64,000 nt of DNA from an uncultured Pseudoflavonifractor sp. (lineage in GTDB: Bacteria > Bacillota > Clostridia > Oscillospirales > Oscillospiraceae): contig CAJFTA010000002.1 of assembly GCA_904419835.1 (NCBI GenBank), forward strand, positions 1 through 64,000. The letters run 5' to 3'. Shown here piece after piece: positions 25,473 to 34,734 of this stretch. How positions within the stretch are numbered: position 1 is the first letter of the stretch; each line of letters starts with the position of its first letter. A program made the translations under genes and the position numbers. The notes beneath the pieces were generated by a model. The model was given only the letters and a program-made list of their open reading frames with translations, did not search any database and was not told the origin of the DNA.

Positions 25473-28400
25473 TTAAACCTCCTCTTTCTTCTTCTCAGGG
25501 ACCACGGTCAGGGCGATCCAGGCCACGGCGGTAATGACGGCCAGGGCGCCGCTGATGTAGGTGACGGCGGTGAGGGCGTTGTCCCACCAGGTGTTGACCC
25601 GCTCGGTGGACACGTTCATGATGGCGCTGTTGGCGTAGGTGTAGAGCTGGTACTTCAGGTTCTCCCGGGCCTGCTCCACCAGGGCGGAGTCGCCGCTGAC
25701 GCTCTCCACGGAGATGTAGGGCCAGGTGGCGTCCACGCCGCCCTCACCCAGGTTGATGTGGTTGTCCTGGCCGCCGAAGTCGGCCACCTGGGTGATGCCG
25801 GCCATGACCATGGACTCGGCGTTGAAGTAGTACTTGTTGTTCATCATGTCGGTGGAGATAAGGCCGGTGTAGCCCCACTCGTTGCGGAGAATATCCACCA
25901 GCATGCCCACGTGGTGGGAGGCGTTGGTGGCGCCGATGCGGTTGAAGGCGATCATGACGGCCATGCCGTCGGCGTCGCTCAGGCCGCCCTCAAAGCAGCG
26001 CAGGTCGGTCTCGCGGAACTTCTGCTCGTTCATGTAGGCGGAGATGCCGCCGCGGTTGTGCTCCTGGTCGTTGAAGCCCATGTGCTTGGGGCCGTTGAGG
26101 ATGCCCATGTCGGCGCAGCCCTGGAGAATGCCGTAGCCGATGCGGTTGGCCAGCATGGGATCCTCGGAGATGTACTCATAGTTGCGGCCGTTGTAGGGGG
26201 TGCGGCGCTGGGTCAGGCCGGTGCCCCACAGGTGGTAGCGCTGGAGCCACAGGCCGGAGTTGCCCTCCACGCGGCCCCACTCGTAGGCCAGGTCGGGGTT
26301 AAAGGAGGAGCCCATCAGGGTCTGGGAGTGGACGTTGAAGCGGTAGGTCTCGCCGGTGGTCTCGTCGGTGTAGGTGGCGGTGAAGCCGCTGACGCCCTCG
26401 TTCTGGATGACCACGGGGTTGTCCACGTTGGTCAGCACGTCGGACTGGCTGCCGCCGTGGATGACGGCGCCCACGGCCTCGTCAATGGTGATGGAGGAGA
26501 CCAGGGTGTCCCAGAAGGGGTCGTCCACGCTCTCCAGCTGCTCATACTGGATGCTGGCGGTGTCGAAGCGGACGCCCTTGTCGCCGCCCTCGGCGGCGGG
26601 GCTGTCGGTCTGGATGGTGTAGGTCTCGCCCCGCAGCTCGGCAATCCACTCGTCAGCCCTGGGGCTGTCGGCGATGGTGACGGCCACCTCGTTGTAGTTG
26701 ATGGGATAGGTGCCCTCCCAGTCGCTGCGGGAGAGATAGGTGACGGTGTCCTCGCCGGTCCAGTAGTTCAGGTCGGCGTCGTCGGCCACGTTGGTGACGG
26801 CGGTGCCGTTGGAGACGGAGAAGGTGGTGTCGTCCAGCTCGCCCAGGCTCCAGACCTGAGCGGTGCCGGAGGCCTCGGCGTCCATGCCGTCGGCGGTGGT
26901 GTAGCCCTGGGCGGCCAGGATGTTGTTCACGGCCTCGTGGGCTCCGGCGGCGGCGGTGAAGTAGTAGTCGCCGGCGTCCAGAATGTAGGTCTTGGCATTG
27001 GTGTAGTCGTAGCTGGCCAGGTACTTGGTGGGCACGGTGATGGTCACCTCGGCGGTGCCGCCGGCGGGGACCTCAGTCTTGCCGGAGTTGAGGAACATCA
27101 CGGCGGACTTCTCCACCTTGTTCTCCACGTCGTAGTCGGTGTAGGGCTGCTGGACGTAGAGCTGGGCCAGGAAGTAGCCGTCCTGATCGCTGTTGTTCCT
27201 GATCTCCACCACGGCGGTGATGTTGCCGTCGGGGGTGCGGTCCACATTCACGCTCTTCAGGGTCTGGGTGTAGTCCAGATAGCTCAGGCCGTGGCCGAAG
27301 GAGTAGATCACTTCCTTATTGTAATCCCAGGCGGCGTCCTGGGTGGCGCCCGCGCCGGAACTGGCGCCGGAGGCGGGATTCACAATGGAGTCGTAATACC
27401 GGGTCTCGTAGTACTTGTAGCCCACGTAGATGCCCTCGGCCTCCACGATGTAGTAGCCGCCGTTGTAGGTGTCGCTGCCGCCGAAGGAGCCGGCGATGGT
27501 GTTGGCGATCTCCACGCCGGGGTAGCGGGGGTCGTCGCCGGCGCTATTGACGATCTCATAGTCGGCGTAGTAGCCGCCGCCGAAGTTCATCACGGCGGGG
27601 ATGGAGGCGTTGTCGGCCACATAGGTGTCGGGCAGGGCGCCGGTGGCGTTGACCTGGCCGGTGAGCACGTTCACCACGCCGATGGCCTGGTAGTCATTGA
27701 GACAGCCGATGTAGGCGATGCCGTCCACCTCGTGGGCGCCGCCGGCGGCGATGTCCTTGATGACCATGGTGTTGCCGGTGTTCAGAAGGACGATGACCTT
27801 GGAGCAGGTCTCCCTGGCCACGTCGATGACGGCCAGCTCATCCTCACTCAGGGCCAGGGGGTCCATGCCGGTCTCCTCGCCGGCGTAGTTGACGGCGGAG
27901 CCGGGCATATAGGTGTTGCCCTCGCCGGCGCCCCGGGCGAACACGCAGATGCCGATGGTGTTCTCCTTGTCCACCTGGCTCTTCCAGTCGGCGGGCGCGC
28001 CCAGGTTCTCATACTCCGTGGGGGGCACCTCGGCGATCTGGTAGGTGGTCATGTCGCCGGGGGAGGCCACGTAGATGTGGTCATAGGCCACGGCGGTCTC
28101 CAGCTCGCCGGTCCACTGGTTGGGGACCTCCTCGGTGTGCTTGTTGAGAATGTTGTTCTGATAGAAGTCCTTCACCGTCTCGTTGATCGTCACACCCGCG
28201 TCGGTGAGGGCCTGGACCAGGTCCACCGCGTCGGCGTTGCCCGCCTTGTGGTCGCCGCTGGTGTAGGGATAGGGGGCATAGGCGGCCAGACCGAAGAGGG
28301 CCACGGTGGTGTCGGAGGCCAGAGGCAGCACATCGTTGTCATTCTTCATGATGACGGTGCCCTCTTCGCCCTCCCGGATGGCGATGTCCCGGGCGGCGGC

Positions 28401-28607
28401 CTTCATCTCGTCGATGGTGGCGTAGTCGCTCTGGAAGCGGGCGGAATCCTCATCGGTAATGGTGACATAGCTGCTGGTTCCAAGGAAGCCGTCCAGCGCT
28501 GAACGATAGCCCTCCGCGATGCCTGTGCCCACGACAGACAGGGCAAGCACGGAGGCCATGACAGCCGAAAGACCTCTCATGACGGGTGCAATTCGTTTCG
28601 CTTTCAT
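25473..28607 (-). CDS. Glycoside hydrolase family 3 enzyme with permuted domain order, membrane-anchored
   Basis: A 1,044-aa beta-glycosidase. The domains are in reverse order compared with standard GH3. The (alpha/beta)6 sandwich comes first (about residues 50-330: VIMKNDNDVLPL, ALPDTYV), then a fibronectin-III-like domain (about 415-560: FGHGLSYLDYTQ), and the TIM barrel comes last (about 800-985: KHMGFNDQEHNR, ISTDMMNNKYYF with the nucleophile Asp). An N-terminal hydrophobic segment (8-30) and a C-terminal span (about 1015-1040, ending EKKKEEV) place it at the outer membrane face. Substrate unknown. Start at MKAKRIAP with GGGAGG upstream. Permuted GH3 enzymes are known in rumen bacteria. 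Confidence 0.92.
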   Translation of the reverse strand: MKAKRIAPVMRGLSAVMASVLALSVVGTGIAEGYRSALDGFLGTSSYVTITDEDSARFQSDYATIDEMKAAARDIAIREGEEGTVIMKNDNDVLPLASDTTVALFGLAAYAPYPYTSGDHKAGNADAVDLVQALTDAGVTINETVKDFYQNNILNKHTEEVPNQWTGELETAVAYDHIYVASPGDMTTYQIAEVPPTEYENLGAPADWKSQVDKENTIGICVFARGAGEGNTYMPGSAVNYAGEETGMDPLALSEDELAVIDVARETCSKVIVLLNTGNTMVIKDIAAGGAHEVDGIAYIGCLNDYQAIGVVNVLTGQVNATGALPDTYVADNASIPAVMNFGGGYYADYEIVNSAGDDPRYPGVEIANTIAGSFGGSDTYNGGYYIVEAEGIYVGYKYYETRYYDSIVNPASGASSGAGATQDAAWDYNKEVIYSFGHGLSYLDYTQTLKSVNVDRTPDGNITAVVEIRNNSDQDGYFLAQLYVQQPYTDYDVENKVEKSAVMFLNSGKTEVPAGGTAEVTITVPTKYLASYDYTNAKTYILDAGDYYFTAAAGAHEAVNNILAAQGYTTADGMDAEASGTAQVWSLGELDDTTFSVSNGTAVTNVADDADLNYWTGEDTVTYLSRSDWEGTYPINYNEVAVTIADSPRADEWIAELRGETYTIQTDSPAAEGGDKGVRFDTASIQYEQLESVDDPFWDTLVSSITIDEAVGAVIHGGSQSDVLTNVDNPVVIQNEGVSGFTATYTDETTGETYRFNVHSQTLMGSSFNPDLAYEWGRVEGNSGLWLQRYHLWGTGLTQRRTPYNGRNYEYISEDPMLANRIGYGILQGCADMGILNGPKHMGFNDQEHNRGGISAYMNEQKFRETDLRCFEGGLSDADGMAVMIAFNRIGATNASHHVGMLVDILRNEWGYTGLISTDMMNNKYYFNAESMVMAGITQVADFGGQDNHINLGEGGVDATWPYISVESVSGDSALVEQARENLKYQLYTYANSAIMNVSTERVNTWWDNALTAVTYISGALAVITAVAWIALTVVPEKKKEEV

Positions 28608-28660
28608 CGTTTTTCCTCCCCATAGTAGCATGAACATTAACGGCCGTTCTGTTGTGAGGA

Positions 28661-28689
28661 ATTATAACACTGGGGCAATCTTTTGTCCA
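28661..28689 (-). promoter_or_regulatory. Promoter of the GH3 gene
   Basis: Minus strand TGGACA (28689-28684), 17-nt spacer, perfect TATAAT (28666-28661), about 50 nt before the start codon. Confidence 0.8.
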
Positions 28690-28751
28690 TGTTTTAGTGA
28701 TAATATCCAACAAGTAGAAAGAACAACATACTTTTTGCTGCAATTGAACAC

Positions 28752-28770
28752 AAATGAGCAGAAATGAGCA
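28752..28770. promoter_or_regulatory. Tandem 9-bp repeat between divergent promoters, possible DeoR operator
   Basis: AAATGAGCA occurs at 28752-28760 and again at 28762-28770, a 10-bp period that places both copies on one DNA face. It sits in the AT-rich gap between the GH3 and deoR-type genes. Direct repeats of this kind are common operators of DeoR-family repressors. Confidence 0.45.
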
Positions 28771-28839
28771 TGAATAGGAGGGGAGAAATGGCATTGTGCC
28801 CGGAAACGGAATCCATAATATTCCAAAAACAAGGGAACA

Positions 28840-28868
28840 TTGACAACAAAATGACCGAATGATACAAT
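28840..28868 (+). promoter_or_regulatory. Promoter of the DeoR-type regulator gene
   Basis: TTGACA (28840-28845), 17-nt spacer, TACAAT (28863-28868). The start codon follows about 20 nt after the predicted start site. Confidence 0.8.
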
Positions 28869-28894
28869 ATCGGCGGATTATGGAGGGGGTAATT

Positions 28895-29638
28895 ATGCAT
28901 ACGAACGAACGCTTTGACCTGATTCTGGACTATCTCAAAATGCACAAACGCGCAACAGTTGCGGATTTGAGCAAATTGGTGTATGTCAGCGAAGCCACGG
29001 TGCGCCGGGACCTGAACGAGATGCAGCGGATGGGACTGCTCCGCCGGACCCACGGCGGGGCCATGTACGCCGATGGGTCGGAGGAGGTGTCCATCTTTGT
29101 CCGGCAGGAGGTCAACGCCACCGGGAAGGAGGTCACCGCCTCCATCGCCCTGCCCCATCTGCCCGACTTCCATACCATATTCATTGACAACTCCTCCACC
29201 TGCCTGGCCCTGGTGCAGCGGATGAACCTGCAGCACAAGGTGGCGGTCACCAACGGCATCCAGGCCGCCACCTGGCTGACCCAGCAGGACGGCGTGCAGG
29301 TCATCATGCCCGGCGGCGAGCTGAAGCCCAACACCGGCTTTACCGGCAGCATGGCCTGCAACGCCCTGCGGGGCTTCCGGTTCGACGTGATGCTCTGCTC
29401 CTGCGCCGCCATTGACATGGAGGGCACCTATGAGAACTCCCTGGCGGTAAAGGAGCTGAAGGTCACCGCCATGGAGCTGTCCGACCGCTGCATCCTCATC
29501 ACGGACAAGACCAAGTTCAGCCTGAAGTCCCCCTACCGCACTGTGGGCCTGCGGAAGTATGACAGCATCTTCACCGACGCGGAGGACGAGCTGCTCTCCC
29601 CCTACCGGGAGGCCGGGCTGCAGATCATCAACCGGTGA
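28895..29638 (+). CDS. DeoR/GlpR-family transcriptional regulator
   Basis: A 247-aa cytoplasmic regulator. Residues 1-55 are the DeoR helix-turn-helix (ERFDLILDYLKMHKRATVAD then SEATVRRDLNEMQRMGLLRR and THGGAM). Residues 70-235 are the sugar-phosphate-sensing DeoRC domain, with IDNSSTCLALV, VTNG, GGEL and TDKTKF in their usual order. ATG 28895 was chosen for GGAGGGGG upstream; two earlier in-frame ATGs lack a binding site. Divergent from GH3 and 22 bp ahead of the lipoprotein gene, so it may control both sides. Confidence 0.93.
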   Translation: MHTNERFDLILDYLKMHKRATVADLSKLVYVSEATVRRDLNEMQRMGLLRRTHGGAMYADGSEEVSIFVRQEVNATGKEVTASIALPHLPDFHTIFIDNSSTCLALVQRMNLQHKVAVTNGIQAATWLTQQDGVQVIMPGGELKPNTGFTGSMACNALRGFRFDVMLCSCAAIDMEGTYENSLAVKELKVTAMELSDRCILITDKTKFSLKSPYRTVGLRKYDSIFTDAEDELLSPYREAGLQIINR

Positions 29639-29660
29639 CCGGGCGCAAGGGGGTTTTTCT

Positions 29661-31451
29661 GTGAGAATCCGCAGCGTTCCGGCGCTGCCGGGGGTGCTGG
29701 CCGCCGTGCTTCTGCTCCTGTCCGGCTGCGGGGCGGCCGGGGCGGGGACGCCCGCCTGCACGGTGGTCTTTGAGGACAACCCGGAGCTGTTTTTCTACAA
29801 CCAGATCTATGAGACCGAGCGGGGCGGGGATGTGACGGCCACCGTGGGCGTGCCCACCGGCCGGCGCATCGATACGGTCAGCTTTGACCGCTATACTGTG
29901 TCCGGCAAGACCGGCTTTTCCGCCAGCTACGACTACTACACCCTCATCCTCCACGACGTGCGATACCCCGCCGTGGTGCGGCTGACCACGGCCCCCGCCC
30001 TCACCACGGTCTACTCCGCCGGGGCGGGCCGGGGGGAGACCGTCACCGTCCGGGAGGACAGCCCCCGCCTGTCCCCCAACACCCTGCCCTGGCGGGACCA
30101 GTTTGCAAGGCCGGGCTTTCTGGCCGTGGGGTGGAATACCGCCCCAGACGGCGGCGGCGCCCACATCGGCTTCGGCAGCCGGGCGGCCAGAGGGGAGGGG
30201 GAGGCATCCCTGACCCTCTACCCGGAGTGGCTCCCATGCACGCCGGAGGAGGCCTTCATCTGGAGGGCCCAGGACGGCGGCGCCGTCATCACCGGCTACG
30301 ACGGCAGGGCGGGGGACCTGGTCATCCCCCAGACCCTGGGCGGCCTGCCCGTCACCGCCATCGCCGCCGGCGCCTTTGGAGCCGTGGCGGCGGAGACTGC
30401 AGCCCTGCCGCCCACGATAAGGGCCGTGGAGCCCGGGGCCTTTTCCGCCCTGACGGCGGAGCATCTGTACCTCTTTGACACCCTGGAGCAGGTGGACGAG
30501 GCCTCCTTCGGGGACTACGCCGTCACCCGCCTCCACCTCAACGCCGTCAAGGACCCGGCATACAGCGGCACCTACTTCGATACCTTCCCCGACAAGGCGG
30601 ACTACCTCCGGTCAGTGGCGGAGGCGGACAAGCTGGTGCTCTTCTGCGGATCCTCCGCCCGGTTCGGGTACGACAGCCCCATGCTCGCCCAGGCCTTCCC
30701 CGGCTATGAGGTGGTGAACATGGGCGTGTACGCCTACGCCAACATGCTGCCCCAGGCCAGAATCGTCCTCCACTACATGAAGGAGGGGGACATCCTGCTC
30801 CACTCCCCCGAGCTGGACGCCATTGCGCAGCAGTTCTGCAGCAGCGCCGCCCTGGACAAGGAGACCTTCTGCATGACCGAATCCAACTACGACCTGCTCT
30901 CCCTGCTGGACTGCCGGGAATTCACCAATCTGTTCGGGGCCTTCGGGGCCTTTCAGGCCGCCCGGGCGGACATGGAGCCCCGGTCCTATGCCGACGCCCC
31001 CGCCCTGTACGACGAGGACGGCAACCGGCAGGAGCAGGCCACCTACAACCGCTACGGGGACTACATCCTCTACCGGGAGAACAACCTGTCCGGGGAAAAT
31101 TTCGGCGTCAAGCGGGCCTTCTATAACGCCAGCCATATCACCGAGGCTGACTGGCAGGGCATCAACGCCCTGTACGACAGCTTTGCATCCAGGGGCGTGT
31201 CGGTGTACTTCACCTACTCCCCCCGCAGCCGCACCAGCATCTCGGAGGACAGCACGGAGGCGTCCATCGCGGAGCTGGACGCCCTGCTGCGGCAGCGGCT
31301 CCGCGCCCCGGTCATCTCCGACATCCGGTCCTCCCTCATGGAACCCCTGTACTTCTACGCCACCGACAACCATCTGAGCACCGAGGGAGCCAAAATTCAC
31401 ACCGCCCAGGTCATTGACGACCTGCGCCGGGCACTGGAGGGAGAAGCGTGA
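29661..31451 (+). CDS. SGNH-hydrolase-like lipoprotein with leucine-rich repeats
   Basis: A 596-aa exported lipoprotein (GTG start, lipobox LSGC near residue 22). It has N-terminal beta-rich domains including a GWNTAPDGGG segment of the Listeria-Bacteroides repeat type, then BspA-like leucine-rich repeats (about 205-300, GDLVIPQTLGGLPVTAIAAGAF). A C-terminal SGNH/AlgJ-AlgX-like domain (about 320-596) has block I FCGSSARFG and block V DNHLSTEG, giving a Ser/Asp/His catalytic set. With the MBOAT protein it probably transfers acyl groups to an extracellular glycan. Its stop overlaps the next start as GTGA. Confidence 0.8.
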   Translation: MRIRSVPALPGVLAAVLLLLSGCGAAGAGTPACTVVFEDNPELFFYNQIYETERGGDVTATVGVPTGRRIDTVSFDRYTVSGKTGFSASYDYYTLILHDVRYPAVVRLTTAPALTTVYSAGAGRGETVTVREDSPRLSPNTLPWRDQFARPGFLAVGWNTAPDGGGAHIGFGSRAARGEGEASLTLYPEWLPCTPEEAFIWRAQDGGAVITGYDGRAGDLVIPQTLGGLPVTAIAAGAFGAVAAETAALPPTIRAVEPGAFSALTAEHLYLFDTLEQVDEASFGDYAVTRLHLNAVKDPAYSGTYFDTFPDKADYLRSVAEADKLVLFCGSSARFGYDSPMLAQAFPGYEVVNMGVYAYANMLPQARIVLHYMKEGDILLHSPELDAIAQQFCSSAALDKETFCMTESNYDLLSLLDCREFTNLFGAFGAFQAARADMEPRSYADAPALYDEDGNRQEQATYNRYGDYILYRENNLSGENFGVKRAFYNASHITEADWQGINALYDSFASRGVSVYFTYSPRSRTSISEDSTEASIAELDALLRQRLRAPVISDIRSSLMEPLYFYATDNHLSTEGAKIHTAQVIDDLRRALEGEA

Positions 31452-31693
31452 ATCTGGTTGTTCTCCAGTACCCCCTCATCCCCATCCTGCTGGCCGCGTC
31501 CCTGGCGCTGACCGTCCTGGCCGGACGGCTCCGCCGGGGCGGCGGGATTGCGGCTGTGCTGTCGGTGCTGTCCACATCGGCCATGGTGATAGCCGCCCTG
31601 GCCTGCTCGGCGCCCTACGAGGAGATTCTGCTCCTGCTGCTCCTCCCGGCCCTGACCTGCTTTCTTGCCGTGGTAAGGGGGGAGAGGAAATGA
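31448..31693 (+). CDS. Two- or three-span small membrane protein in the MBOAT cassette
   Basis: An 81-aa, very Leu/Ala-rich protein with hydrophobic segments at about residues 5-25, 34-52 and 57-75, ending in basic RGERK. GTG start overlapping the upstream stop (GTGA), and its own stop overlaps the MBOAT start (ATGA). Such tight coupling indicates a stoichiometric partner of the acyltransferase, similar in position to DltX in the Dlt system, though I cannot claim homology. Confidence 0.78.
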   Translation: MNLVVLQYPLIPILLAASLALTVLAGRLRRGGGIAAVLSVLSTSAMVIAALACSAPYEEILLLLLLPALTCFLAVVRGERK

Positions 31694-33117
31694 GCTTTGT
31701 GTCCCCCGGCTTTCTCATCTTCCTCCCGGCGGTGCTGGTCCTCTACCGGCTCGTCCCCTGGCGGAGGCGGTGGATGGTGCTCCTGCCCGCCTCCTACTTC
31801 TTCTACGCCTACCACAGCCCCTGGCTGCTCAGTCTCATCTGTCTCACCACCCTGGTGTCCTACGGCAGCGCCCTGCGCATCGAGCGGGCGGAGACGAAAA
31901 AGCAGAAGCGGCGGGCGGTGATCCTGGATGCGGCGGTATGCCTGGGCGTCCTCTTCCTCTTCAAATACCTGGACTTTGCACTGGGCGGGGTGTTCTCCCT
32001 GCTGCGGCTGTTCGGGGTGGAGAGCGGCTTTACCGGCTTCCACCTGCTGCTGCCCATGGGCATCTCCTTCTATGTGTTCCAGACCATGTCCTACACCTTT
32101 GACGTCTACCGGGGCACCATCCGGGCCGAGCGCCACCTGGGGTACTACGCCCTGTTCGTCTCCTTCTTCCCCCAGCTGGTGGCCGGGCCCATCGAGCGCC
32201 CCGGCGACCTGCTGCCCCAGCTGAAGGCCCCCAATCCCCTGGAGCAGGCGGACATTGCCCAGGGCGTCCGGTTTCTGGTGCGGGGGTACGGCAAAAAGGT
32301 GCTCATCTCCGACTTTCTCGCCCCCTTTGTGGATACGGCCTACGGGGATGCCGCCGGGGCGGGGGGCGCGGCCATGCTACTGGCTACGGTGCTCTTTGCC
32401 CTGCAGATCTACTGCGACTTCTCCGGCTACTCCGACATCGCCGCGGGCTGCGCCCGGCTCATGGGCATCAGGCTCACGGAAAACTTCCGGCGGCCCTACG
32501 CCGCGTCCTCCCTCCGGGACTTCTGGCGGCGGTGGCACATCAGCCTGACCCGCTGGTTCACCGACTACCTGTACATCCCTCTGGGCGGCAGCCGCCGGGG
32601 GCTCTCCCGGCAGTGCGTCAACACTCTGGTGGTCTTTCTGGTCAGCGGCCTGTGGCACGGGGCCAATCTGACCTTTGTGGTGTGGGGCGGGCTCCACGGA
32701 GTGTTCCTGGCGGCGGAGACCGTGCTGCTGGGGCGGCGGCAGCTCGCCTCGCCCCTGGGCCGGGGGCTCCACCGGGCGGCCACCCTGGCGCTGGTGTGCC
32801 TGAGCTGGGTGTTTTTCCGCTCGGCCGACCTGCCCCAGGCATGGTTTATCCTCCGGTCCATCTTCACCGACTTCCGCCTGTCCGCCGCCCTGACCGGGCT
32901 GGGCATGGGCCGGGTGGAGCTGGCGCTGGTCTGCCTGCTGGCGCTTGTGCTGCCTCTGCTGGAGCGCCTGCCCGCCCTCGAGGTGCAGGCGGACAGAATC
33001 CGGGGGCGGTACGCCGTCCCTCTGCTCTATTTCCTGCTGGCCGCCGCTATTGTGGCCTGCCGCTGCCTGGTGCTGACAGAGCACGGGGCCACGGCCTTCA
33101 TCTACTTTCAGTTTTAA
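31690..33117 (+). CDS. MBOAT-family O-acyltransferase (AlgI/DltB-like)
   Basis: A 475-aa polytopic membrane enzyme that moves acyl groups, usually acetyl, across the membrane for transfer to a glycan. Family marks are MGISFYVFQTMSYTFDVYRG (about 113-132), PQLVAGPIERP, YCDFSGYSDIA (about 240-250), DFWRRWHISLTRWF (about 277-290) and the catalytic His in GLWHGAN (about 320-326). It is flanked on both sides by SGNH proteins that probably complete transfer outside the cell, as AlgJ/AlgX or DltD do in known systems. Confidence 0.95.
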   Translation: MSFVSPGFLIFLPAVLVLYRLVPWRRRWMVLLPASYFFYAYHSPWLLSLICLTTLVSYGSALRIERAETKKQKRRAVILDAAVCLGVLFLFKYLDFALGGVFSLLRLFGVESGFTGFHLLLPMGISFYVFQTMSYTFDVYRGTIRAERHLGYYALFVSFFPQLVAGPIERPGDLLPQLKAPNPLEQADIAQGVRFLVRGYGKKVLISDFLAPFVDTAYGDAAGAGGAAMLLATVLFALQIYCDFSGYSDIAAGCARLMGIRLTENFRRPYAASSLRDFWRRWHISLTRWFTDYLYIPLGGSRRGLSRQCVNTLVVFLVSGLWHGANLTFVVWGGLHGVFLAAETVLLGRRQLASPLGRGLHRAATLALVCLSWVFFRSADLPQAWFILRSIFTDFRLSAALTGLGMGRVELALVCLLALVLPLLERLPALEVQADRIRGRYAVPLLYFLLAAAIVACRCLVLTEHGATAFIYFQF

Positions 33118-33129
33118 GGGGAGGACGCC

Positions 33130-34566
33130 ATGAAACAGCGAAAAACACCCTCCCCCGCCGCCCTCTGCGCCCTGCTGGCAGCGGCATTGTGCCTGCTGGC
33201 CGGGCTGCTGCTCCTCTTCGGCTTTGCCCTGCCGAGCCAGTATGAGGACACCTTTCTGGGGGAGATGAAGTACAAGATGGAGCGGCTGGAGACCACGGAG
33301 GGGCCCCGCATCATCGTGGTGGGGGGCAGCAGCGTGCCCTTCGCCCTGAAAAGCGGGCTGGTGGAGGAATATCTCCCCGGCTACCGGGCGGTGGACTTCG
33401 GCATGTACGCCGGCATGGGCACGGTGGTCATGCTGGACTGGGCCCAGACCCAGGCCCGGGAGGGGGACATCTTTGTCATCGCCCCGGAGCAAAATGCCCA
33501 GACCCTGTCCTGCTTTTTCTCCGGCGCGCTGGCCTGGCAGGCGGCGGACGGCGCCTTTGACCTGCTGCCCGCCATCGACCCCAGCCGGTATGAGTCCCTG
33601 GCCGCCGCCTTTCCCGCCTTTGCGGGGAAAAAGCTGTGGTACGCCCTGACGGAGGCCCCCGATCCGGAGGGAGTGTATGCCCGGTCCTCCTTTGACGAAT
33701 ACGGCGATATCGTCTACCCGGACCGGACGGCCAACATCATGTCCGGCGGCTATAACCCCAACGACCTCATCTCCTTCTCTCAGGACATCATTACAGAGGA
33801 CTTCATCGACGCCCTCAACGACTTCGCCCGGGCGGTGACCGCCAAGGGGGCCAGGGTGGTCTACCACTTTCCGCCCATGAACGCCGCCGCCCTGGCGCCC
33901 GGCGCCGGCCAGGCGGCGGTGGACGCCTACTACGACTACCTGGACGGGCAGCTCCTGTTCCCCATTCTGGGGGACCCGGGCCGCTGCATCCTGGACAGCG
34001 GCTGGTTCTACGACACCAACTTCCACCTCAACGCCAGCGGCGCCGCCGTGTTCACCAAGCTGCTCATTGAGGACCTGAAGGTCTATCTGGAGGACACCTC
34101 CCCCACGGACATCGCCCTGCCCGCCATGCCCGCCCCGGGGGCCTCCGCCCTGGGGACGGACAATACCGACGCGGCCCTTTTCACCTACCGGCATACCGAT
34201 GGCGGCTGGATTGTGTCCGGCCTGACCGAGGAGGGCCGGGCCGCCCAGGCCCTCACCCTGCCCGGCAGCTACCAGGACGAGCCGGTGGTGGGAATGGATG
34301 AAACATTATTTTTAGACAATAAAAATATACGTGAAATTACAGTTCAGCCCAACATCGGCATCCTGTATGACGGCATGTTCTCCGGCTGCACCGCCCTGCA
34401 GAAGCTGATCCTCACCGGGGAGGACCCGTCGGCCTACGCCGCAGGGGACGGCCTGCGGGACGGGGCGGATTTCCTCATCTGCGTGCCGGAGGAGACCCTG
34501 GACCGGTACCGGAGGGACTACTTCTGGCAGGCCTATGCCGCCTGGATTCAGCCCATGGAGGGATAG
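33130..34566 (+). CDS. SGNH-hydrolase-like membrane-anchored protein with C-terminal leucine-rich repeats
   Basis: A 478-aa protein with an N-terminal membrane anchor (about residues 10-35). The SGNH domain spans about 55-320, with block I VVGGSSVPF (Ser near 67) and block V DTNFHLNASG. BspA-like repeats follow (about 355-440, PGSYQDEPVVGMDETLFLDN in parts). Domain order is the mirror image of the lipoprotein at the other end of the cassette. A patch of about 45 bases at 34300-34345 is strikingly AT-rich inside this GC-rich gene. Likely function: terminal O-acyl transfer to a surface glycan. Confidence 0.8.
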   Translation: MKQRKTPSPAALCALLAAALCLLAGLLLLFGFALPSQYEDTFLGEMKYKMERLETTEGPRIIVVGGSSVPFALKSGLVEEYLPGYRAVDFGMYAGMGTVVMLDWAQTQAREGDIFVIAPEQNAQTLSCFFSGALAWQAADGAFDLLPAIDPSRYESLAAAFPAFAGKKLWYALTEAPDPEGVYARSSFDEYGDIVYPDRTANIMSGGYNPNDLISFSQDIITEDFIDALNDFARAVTAKGARVVYHFPPMNAAALAPGAGQAAVDAYYDYLDGQLLFPILGDPGRCILDSGWFYDTNFHLNASGAAVFTKLLIEDLKVYLEDTSPTDIALPAMPAPGASALGTDNTDAALFTYRHTDGGWIVSGLTEEGRAAQALTLPGSYQDEPVVGMDETLFLDNKNIREITVQPNIGILYDGMFSGCTALQKLILTGEDPSAYAAGDGLRDGADFLICVPEETLDRYRRDYFWQAYAAWIQPMEG

Positions 34567-34570
34567 GGAA

Positions 34571-34604
34571 GGGTGCGGGCGCGTCACGCGCCCGCACCCT
34601 TTTT
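34571..34604 (+). terminator. Terminator of the O-acyltransferase cassette
   Basis: Perfect 13-bp GC-rich stem (34571-34583 with 34587-34599), 3-nt loop and T5. Confidence 0.92.
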
Positions 34605-34659
34605 GCATTTTATGACAGGAAAAAGCCGGAATTCCCTTTTCCAACCTGCCCCGGCATAG

Positions 34660-34665
34660 TATAAT
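34660..34665 (+). promoter_or_regulatory. Probable -10 box of the ABC transporter gene
   Basis: Perfect TATAAT about 70 nt before the start codon. The -35 region (34637-34642) is a poor match, so the promoter may need an activator. Confidence 0.45.
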
Positions 34666-34734
34666 GTTGAAAAACGGGCGGCAGGCCCAACAGGAGCGGG
34701 GGCCGCCGGGGGACAGGATATTGGGAGGAAGGTT

